A stretch of DNA of 9,432 nucleotides from Bacteroidia bacterium. GTDB lineage: Bacteria > Bacteroidota > Bacteroidia > Bacteroidales > VadinHA17. Below the pieces are notes generated by a model. That model had not been told where the DNA came from and searched no databases. It saw only the letters and a list, made by a program, of their open reading frames with translations. Positions 5,294 to 9,432 of the stretch are shown here, piece after piece (the first letter of the stretch is position 1; every line of letters starts with the position of its first letter). Location: assembly GCA_026391515.1 (NCBI GenBank), contig JAPLEC010000388.1, positions 1 through 9,432 on the forward strand, given 5' to 3'. The translations under genes were made by a program, and so were the position numbers.

Positions 5294-6142
5294 ATGAAAT
5301 ACGTCGGTGCCCATGTCAGTGCGGAAGGCGGAGTACAGAATGCTCCGGTGAATGCCAATGAAATAGGAGCAAAGGCATTTGCCCTTTTTACAAAAAATCA
5401 ACGACAATGGTTTTCAAACCCTCTTTCTGCCATGGCCATAAAAGAGTTCAGAAAGAATTGTGAGAAATATGATTATAAACCATTTCAGATACTTCCGCAT
5501 GACAGCTATCTGATTAACCTCGGACATCCTGAAAAAGAGCCATTGGAAAAATCCCGTAAATCTTTCCTTGATGAAATGAAACGCTGCGAACTTCTTGGTC
5601 TCGACAGGCTTAACTTTCACCCGGGAAGCCACCTGAAGGCGATTTCAATTGAAGAGTGCCTTAAACGGATAGCAGAATCAATAAATATTTCACTTGATAA
5701 AACAAAAGGCGTCACAGCGGTAATTGAAAATACTGCAGGACAGGGAACAAACCTGGGGCACACCTTTGAACAGGTAAAATTTATTATTGATTATGTAGAA
5801 AACAAATTAAGGGTGGGAGTTTGCATAGATACATGTCATGCATATACTTCCGGCTATGATGTGAAAACTGCATCAGGATTTAAAGAGACATTTAAAAAAT
5901 TCGATGAAATTATTGGTATTGAGTATCTTAAAGGAATACATCTCAACGATTCGAAAAAAGAATTTGGAACCAGGGTTGACAGGCACGAAAATCTTGGAAC
6001 AGGCTTCCTGGGTAATGAAACATTTGAATTAATCATGAATGATGATCGCTTTAATAATATGCCGCTGATACTTGAAACACCGGAAGAATCGCTGTGGGCA
6101 CAGGAAATAAAGAAACTTTATTCAATGGTTAAGCAGACCTGA
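5294..6142 (+). CDS. nfo: Endonuclease IV (AP endonuclease, Nfo)
   Basis: Endonuclease IV cuts the DNA backbone 5' of abasic sites in base-excision repair, in the cytosol. At 282 residues it is close to the 285 of E. coli Nfo and keeps the same residue numbering. All nine trinuclear-zinc ligands known from E. coli are in place: H69, H109, E145, D179, H182, H216, D229, H231 and E261. The N-terminal YVGAHVSAEGG, the AVIENTAGQG and CIDTCHAYTSGYD segments, and HLNDSKKEFGTRVDRHE are typical. The start at 5294 is supported by this alignment. Its leader consists of the heptamer repeats of the preceding block, the last copy ending one base before the ATG, and there is no Shine-Dalgarno sequence or obvious promoter, so expression may depend on sequence inside the repeat. 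It converges with the patatin gene, with 12 bases between stops. Confidence 0.97.
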   Translation: MKYVGAHVSAEGGVQNAPVNANEIGAKAFALFTKNQRQWFSNPLSAMAIKEFRKNCEKYDYKPFQILPHDSYLINLGHPEKEPLEKSRKSFLDEMKRCELLGLDRLNFHPGSHLKAISIEECLKRIAESINISLDKTKGVTAVIENTAGQGTNLGHTFEQVKFIIDYVENKLRVGVCIDTCHAYTSGYDVKTASGFKETFKKFDEIIGIEYLKGIHLNDSKKEFGTRVDRHENLGTGFLGNETFELIMNDDRFNNMPLILETPEESLWAQEIKKLYSMVKQT

Positions 6143-6154
6143 TGTTTATTCTTA

Positions 6155-6949
6155 TTATTTTTCTTCCGGAGGGAAAAACAGCTTTTTAACCCCTGTCGTC
6201 GCAAGTAAAATATGTGTTGCATGATATCCAACATCAAAAATTTCCTGTGATTTTTCCGGATCAAGAATTTTAAAATTGCGAAGCTCCGGAGGGGCAATAT
6301 ATAAATCGAATTTTGCTGATTTTTCATTCGCTTCCTTTTGCATATTAAGCATAAAGGTTCTTGCCGCAATGTCAATCAGGCTGGTAAAAATATCCTGGTC
6401 ACCAATCGGATTTACATAAGATCCTATAAAAAACCGGCATATTTTTTCTATCGGATGAATTGGCAGGTTATCCATTACACCTCCGTCAGCATATTGAACA
6501 TTATTAATAGTAACAGGTTTAAATAGTACAGGAATACTTGACGATGCAATAACCGGATCAATAAGTTCACCTTCTGAGAAGTATGCAATCCTGCCATGAT
6601 TCAAATCAGTTGCTGCAACACACAGAGGTATTTTAAGCTCATTGAAAGTTTTGGCACGAAGATGTGATTCAAGTATTTTAGTAATTCCCGATATCTGCAA
6701 CAGACCATAACGGGGGACAGTGAGTCGCATATAATTTAATCTGCTGCTCGATTTCATTATATTAAAAATCTCTTTTGGAGAGTATCCGTCGCAATAAAAA
6801 ACACCAGCCAGCGCACCGGCGCTTGTTCCGGAAATAATATCAGGAAATATACCGACCTCATTCAGAGCCTGCAAAACACCGAGATGTGCAAAACCTCTTA
6901 CACCGCCACCGCTGAGAACCAGGCCGATTTTATATTTTTCTTCAGACAT
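6155..6949 (-). CDS. Patatin-like phospholipase (RssA/NTE-type serine hydrolase)
   Basis: This is a cytosolic or membrane-associated lipid acyl hydrolase of the bacterial patatin family, 264 residues, close to single-domain RssA-type proteins. The full signature is present: the glycine-rich oxyanion loop GGGVRG (14-19), the nucleophile elbow G-T-S-A-G with S43, and the D-G-G motif with catalytic D155, completing the Ser-Asp dyad. IASSSIPVLF (134-143) and NLPIHP (161-166) are also typical. There is no signal peptide or transmembrane segment. It lies 17 bases downstream of the Nramp transporter on the same strand and is probably co-transcribed with it; I know of no functional link between the two. 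The physiological substrate cannot be read from sequence. Confidence 0.92.
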   Translation of the reverse strand: MSEEKYKIGLVLSGGGVRGFAHLGVLQALNEVGIFPDIISGTSAGALAGVFYCDGYSPKEIFNIMKSSSRLNYMRLTVPRYGLLQISGITKILESHLRAKTFNELKIPLCVAATDLNHGRIAYFSEGELIDPVIASSSIPVLFKPVTINNVQYADGGVMDNLPIHPIEKICRFFIGSYVNPIGDQDIFTSLIDIAARTFMLNMQKEANEKSAKFDLYIAPPELRNFKILDPEKSQEIFDVGYHATHILLATTGVKKLFFPPEEK

Positions 6950-6966
6950 TTTAATAAATTAAATTT

Positions 6967-8247
6967 TTATCGGAATATTATGTCAAATAATAACTTAAAA
7001 TTAAGATATGTAACGACAATTGCAATAACTGATAATATAACGATTAAAAAACGGCTGTTAGCATATTTACCCATTACTTTTTTCGACGAAGTCAGATATA
7101 CCTGTGTAATTACGGTAAATGGAAGCTGAATACTCAGAAACACCTGAGATAAAACAAGACCCTTAAACGGATCGCCGATGAAAAAAACTATCAGTAAAGC
7201 TCCCAGCAAAGAAACAAGAATGCCGGTGCGGGAATGACTATCTTTTATATTATAAGGTTCTTTAAACATGCCCGAAACAATCGAACCGCCGGCCATTGCA
7301 GAAGTTATTGATGAAGCAATACCTGAAAACAGCAAAGCCACGGCAAAGAAAACAGAAGCGCCTGAAGCATTTGTTCCGAACAACGGATCAAGCAGGCTTT
7401 TTGCCTGTTGAAGCTCATATACTTTTGTACCGTTAAAAAAAGTTGCTGCTGCCATTATTATCATCGCACTGTTGATTGCCCAGCCAATAATCATCGAAAA
7501 CAAAGTATCCGCAAATTCAAATTTCATTTGCTTATTAATAACCTTCTCTTCTTCAAGGTTCCACTGTCTGCTTTGTATTATTTCAGAATGAAGAAATAGA
7601 TTATGAGGCATGACCACAGCCCCCAGCACGCTCATTAGCAATAACATGGAACCCTCAGGAATAGAAGGCTTTACACACGATATTCCTGCTTTGACCCAGT
7701 CAACATCAACGAGAAACATTTCATAGAGAAAAGCGAGACCTATTAATGAAACAAATCCGATTATCCACTTTTCAATTTTCCGATAAGAATTAGTGAAAAG
7801 CATAATAATCACAAAAATCGTTACAAGCAATGCACCAATTTTTATCGGAACATTAAAGAGCATCTGTAAAGCGATGGCTCCGCCAAGGATTTCTGCGAGA
7901 GAAGTTGCTACAGACGCCAGAACAGCAAAGGAAAGAATCGGTTTCGAAATTTTCGGATTAATATAAATTACTGCTGCTTCTGCAAGACAATAACCCGTCG
8001 CGATGCCAAGATGCGCTACATTATGCTGCAGAACAATTAACATAATTGTCGATAATGTTACAATCCATAACAGAGTATATCCGTAGCCGGAACCTGCTGC
8101 AATATTTGCTGCCCAGTTTCCCGGATCGGTGAAACCGACAGTAACAAGAAGTCCGGGACCGATATATTTCAGAATATCGAGTGCACCAAAACCTGGTTTA
8201 TGATCTTTTGTGTTAAAGTCTTTTAATAAACGGAAAGGATTTAACAT
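6967..8247 (-). CDS. Nramp family divalent metal (Mn2+/Fe2+) transporter
   Basis: This is a proton-coupled importer of divalent transition metals in the inner membrane (MntH/Nramp family). It has 426 residues and about 11 hydrophobic helices. The metal-site motifs are intact: D41-P-G-N44 in TM1 and A210-x-x-M213-P-H215 in TM6, corresponding to the Asp, Asn, Ala and Met ligands defined in Deinococcus Nramp. The TM6 run MPHNLFLHS is characteristic, and the methionine argues against Nramp-related Mg or Al transporters that lack it. The N-terminus is short and polar, without a signal peptide. It is probably the first gene of a two-gene unit with the patatin-like phospholipase. A TATCTTTG -7 box lies just upstream. 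No Fur/MntR box or Mn riboswitch is recognisable. Confidence 0.95.
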   Translation of the reverse strand: MLNPFRLLKDFNTKDHKPGFGALDILKYIGPGLLVTVGFTDPGNWAANIAAGSGYGYTLLWIVTLSTIMLIVLQHNVAHLGIATGYCLAEAAVIYINPKISKPILSFAVLASVATSLAEILGGAIALQMLFNVPIKIGALLVTIFVIIMLFTNSYRKIEKWIIGFVSLIGLAFLYEMFLVDVDWVKAGISCVKPSIPEGSMLLLMSVLGAVVMPHNLFLHSEIIQSRQWNLEEEKVINKQMKFEFADTLFSMIIGWAINSAMIIMAAATFFNGTKVYELQQAKSLLDPLFGTNASGASVFFAVALLFSGIASSITSAMAGGSIVSGMFKEPYNIKDSHSRTGILVSLLGALLIVFFIGDPFKGLVLSQVFLSIQLPFTVITQVYLTSSKKVMGKYANSRFLIVILSVIAIVVTYLNFKLLFDIIFR

Positions 8248-8270
8248 TGATTTTAAATCTGCTATTAAAG

Positions 8271-8278
8271 CAAAGATA
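8271..8278 (-). promoter_or_regulatory. Candidate -7 box for the Nramp gene
   Basis: On the minus strand this reads TATCTTTG, an exact TAnnTTTG match 23 bases before the Nramp ATG, leaving a short A/T-rich leader. No TTTG lies at the expected -33 distance, so the assignment rests on the -7 box alone. Confidence 0.4.
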
Positions 8279-8290
8279 TATAATTCAAAT

Positions 8291-8321
8291 TTTCCATTGT
8301 GCGCCTTTGTACATACCTTTG
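8291..8321 (+). promoter_or_regulatory. Candidate promoter of the YciI-like gene
   Basis: TTTC (8291-8294), one mismatch from the -33 TTTG, is followed after 19 bases by TACCTTTG (8314-8321), an exact TAnnTTTG -7 box. The spacing is within the usual 19-21. Transcription would begin near 8327-8330, leaving a leader of about 12-15 bases before the ATG at 8342. This supports 8342 over the earlier in-frame ATG at 8210. Confidence 0.5.
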
Positions 8322-8341
8322 GAAAACCAATATTTTATCAA

Positions 8342-8635
8342 ATGCAATTTCTACTTATAGCTTATGACGGGACAGACGCGGGAGCGCTGGACAGAAGAAT
8401 GAAAAACAGACCGGAACATCTTGAAAAAATCTCTTATGTAAAAAAAGCAAAACAATTTCTTTGCGGAGGAGCTATTCTGGATGACTCCGGAAAAATGATC
8501 GGTTCAATGATTCTTTACGAGGTTGCTGACAGACAGGAGCTTGACAGACTGTTGTTAAACGAACCATATATTTATAATAAAGTCTGGGAAAAGATTACGA
8601 TACAACCGTTTAGATTAGCAAAAATTGAAGAATAA
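8342..8635 (+). CDS. YciI-like (dimeric alpha-beta barrel) protein
   Basis: This is a small cytosolic protein of 97 residues of the YciI-like ferredoxin-fold family. It opens with the beta-strand MQFLLIAYDGTD, followed by a helix with R18/R19, R23 and H26 (PEHLEK), then GGAILDDSGKMIGSMILYE, where D47/D48 and the second strand pair lie. H26 and a following Asp correspond to the conserved His-Asp pair seen in Haemophilus YciI. The fold ends with ELDRLLLNEPY and IQPFRLA, the characteristic distal helix and last strand. Members are thought to be small enzymes, but only a few have known reactions. The ATG at 8342 is chosen because the frame upstream overlaps the Nramp start on the other strand and encodes nothing like this family. 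It has its own probable promoter. Confidence 0.88.
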   Translation: MQFLLIAYDGTDAGALDRRMKNRPEHLEKISYVKKAKQFLCGGAILDDSGKMIGSMILYEVADRQELDRLLLNEPYIYNKVWEKITIQPFRLAKIEE

Positions 8636-8750
8636 TTCACTGATTAGCAAGCTTAATCCTGCCGCAGATAAGAAATATCTTATTCTATTGGCAGGTCTTG
8701 CATGGTGCGGAGTAGGAGTGATGCTGAAAAACAAAGCCACATCCACATAA
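8625..8750 (+). pseudogene. Remnant of a small membrane protein (truncated)
   Basis: From TTG 8625 (stop TAG six bases before it) a 41-codon frame ends at TAA 8748-8750. It contains S-K-L-N-P-A-A-D-K-K-Y followed by a hydrophobic helix, LILLAGLAWCGVGVML, and then a short polar tail. The pattern of a proline-containing leader, a basic K-K/R-K-Y-L and an AG-x-x-W-x-x-VG-x-ML helix reminds me of the N-terminus of longer Bacteroidota membrane proteins of unknown function, but I cannot verify this. It has no ATG until near the end of the helix, overlaps the end of the YciI-like gene by 11 bases and stops after one helix. A 5'-truncated or decayed gene fragment is the best reading; a genuine TTG-started small protein is possible. 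Confidence 0.4.
8658..8695 (+). repeat. Nested inverted repeat after the YciI-like gene
   Basis: An outer stem CCTGCC (8658-8663) / GGCAGG (8690-8695) encloses a perfect inner stem ATAAGA (8668-8673) / TCTTAT (8678-8683) with tetraloop AATA. No T-run follows, so it is not a standard intrinsic terminator. It lies within the remnant coding frame and could be coincidental or a 3'-end structure of the YciI-like transcript. Confidence 0.35.
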
Positions 8751-8786
8751 TTAAGTGTAAATCAATAACATATAATAACTATTAAT

Positions 8787-9432
8787 ATGAAAAAACTACT
8801 TTTAATTCTGGTCGCAATTACATGGACAATTTTTGTATCTGCACAATCCGTGAACGATATCAAAATCCCTTACAAGATGGAAGAAATAACCTCTCCTCAA
8901 TTTTTAACAGCTGTTGAAAAAGCAGGCGGGGTTTGTGTAATACCTCTCGGAATAATTGAAAAGCACGGACCTCATCTTCCGCTGGGAACAGATCTTTTTG
9001 AAGCCAGGGAAATAACATGCAGGGCTGTGGAAAAAGAATATGCAATTGTTTTTCCGCCTTATTTCACCGGACAGATTTTTGAAGCAAAACATCAGCCCGG
9101 GGCAATAGCATACAGCACTGAATTAATGTGGAAAATGCTTGATGAAACATGCAATGAATTATCGAGAAACGGATTGAAAAAAATAATTTTGATGAACGGA
9201 CATGGTGGCAACGACAACTTTCTGCCATATTTCTGCCAGGCACAACTTGCCAGTCAAAGGGATTATATAGTTGTACTTTTTCAACCGGAACCGAACCAGG
9301 CAACCCAGAAAGAAATCAACTCGTTGAAGAAAACAAAATCAGATGGCCATGCAGGCGAAGAAGAAACATCCAAGATGTATGTTATACGTCCCGATCTGGT
9401 ACATGCTGATGCAGCAAAGAATCAGTCAGGCG
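8787..9432 (+). CDS. Exported creatininase-family amidohydrolase (3' partial)
   Basis: The gene runs off the window after 215 codons. The protein starts with a signal peptide: MKK, a hydrophobic core LLLILVAITWTIFV, and a probable cleavage site S-A/Q at 19-20, so it acts in the periplasm or outside. The creatininase fold is clear from P-L-G-I-I-E-K-H-G-P-H-L-P-L-G-T-D (53-69) with metal ligands E58, H60 and D69, from NGHGGN (137-142) with ligand H139, and from H-A-G-E-x-E-T-S (188-195) supplying a glutamate ligand. The family hydrolyses cyclic or formamide C-N bonds (creatinine amidohydrolase, FAPy deformylase); the substrate here is unknown, and the NGHGGN form is that of the broad family rather than true creatininase (NGHYEN). 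The ATG at 8787 has no Shine-Dalgarno sequence. No family member in the window shares a pathway with it. Confidence 0.9.
   Translation, partial: MKKLLLILVAITWTIFVSAQSVNDIKIPYKMEEITSPQFLTAVEKAGGVCVIPLGIIEKHGPHLPLGTDLFEAREITCRAVEKEYAIVFPPYFTGQIFEAKHQPGAIAYSTELMWKMLDETCNELSRNGLKKIILMNGHGGNDNFLPYFCQAQLASQRDYIVVLFQPEPNQATQKEINSLKKTKSDGHAGEEETSKMYVIRPDLVHADAAKNQSG

Noticed and set aside
6158..6178. Hairpin TTTTTCTT/GGGAAAAA after the nfo stop
   Set aside because: It encodes the FFPPEE end of the patatin protein, needs two G-U pairs and is not followed directly by a T-run on either strand.
8210..8341. N-terminal extension of the YciI-like frame to ATG 8210
   Set aside because: It would overlap the Nramp start on the other strand, cover both promoter boxes and add 44 residues unrelated to the YciI fold, whose first strand begins at 8342.
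8860..9303. Minus-strand ORFs of 61-79 codons over the creatininase gene
   Set aside because: They are shadows of a clearly coding plus-strand frame.

Overview
The window looks like ordinary chromosomal DNA from an AT-rich, probably anaerobic or environmental member of the Bacteroidota (Bacteroidales-like). Three things point there. No start codon in the window has a Shine-Dalgarno-like GGAGG upstream, only A/T-rich leaders. The Nramp/YciI and VanZ intergenic regions carry TAnnTTTG-type -7 boxes, as used by the Bacteroidota primary sigma factor. Several proteins are also of Bacteroidota type: a PurF paralogue starting SGFYG with DYHSHLGTKR, a small VanZ-like protein, and a TM plus coiled-coil protein with a beta-rich tail. 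The assignment is inference; no rRNA or other marker gene is present.

Layout. Positions 1-436 are a gene-free, very AT-rich stretch with several inverted repeats. Next come rpiB (437-883, GTG start) and an Rrf2-type regulator (885-1325), one base apart. The regulator runs head-on into a VanZ-like membrane protein (1318-1695, minus). hemW (1771-2907) runs head-on, with no gap, into an unknown membrane-anchored coiled-coil protein (2908-3813, minus) whose probable intrinsic terminator lies inside hemW. A PurF-like amidophosphoribosyltransferase paralogue (3939-5180) follows. Its 3' end is damaged: the conserved Cys-rich tail is still there but out of frame, and the open frame instead runs into an interspersed repeat block (5131-5292). 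That block ends one base before nfo (endonuclease IV, 5294-6142). On the minus strand an Nramp metal transporter (8247-6967) and a patatin-like phospholipase (6949-6155) form a likely two-gene unit. A YciI-like protein (8342-8635) is divergent from the transporter, with promoter boxes facing both ways. A short truncated membrane-protein remnant (about 8625-8750) and an exported creatininase-family hydrolase (8787 to window end, partial) complete the window.

The genes are mostly unrelated housekeeping or accessory functions: pentose phosphate isomerisation, heme/radical-SAM chemistry, DNA repair, metal uptake and lipid hydrolysis. I see no phage, CRISPR, transposase, toxin-antitoxin or defence system, and no convincing new multi-gene system. 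The most informative points are the broken PurF-like gene and its repeat block, the terminator embedded in hemW, and the membrane-protein remnant after the YciI-like gene.
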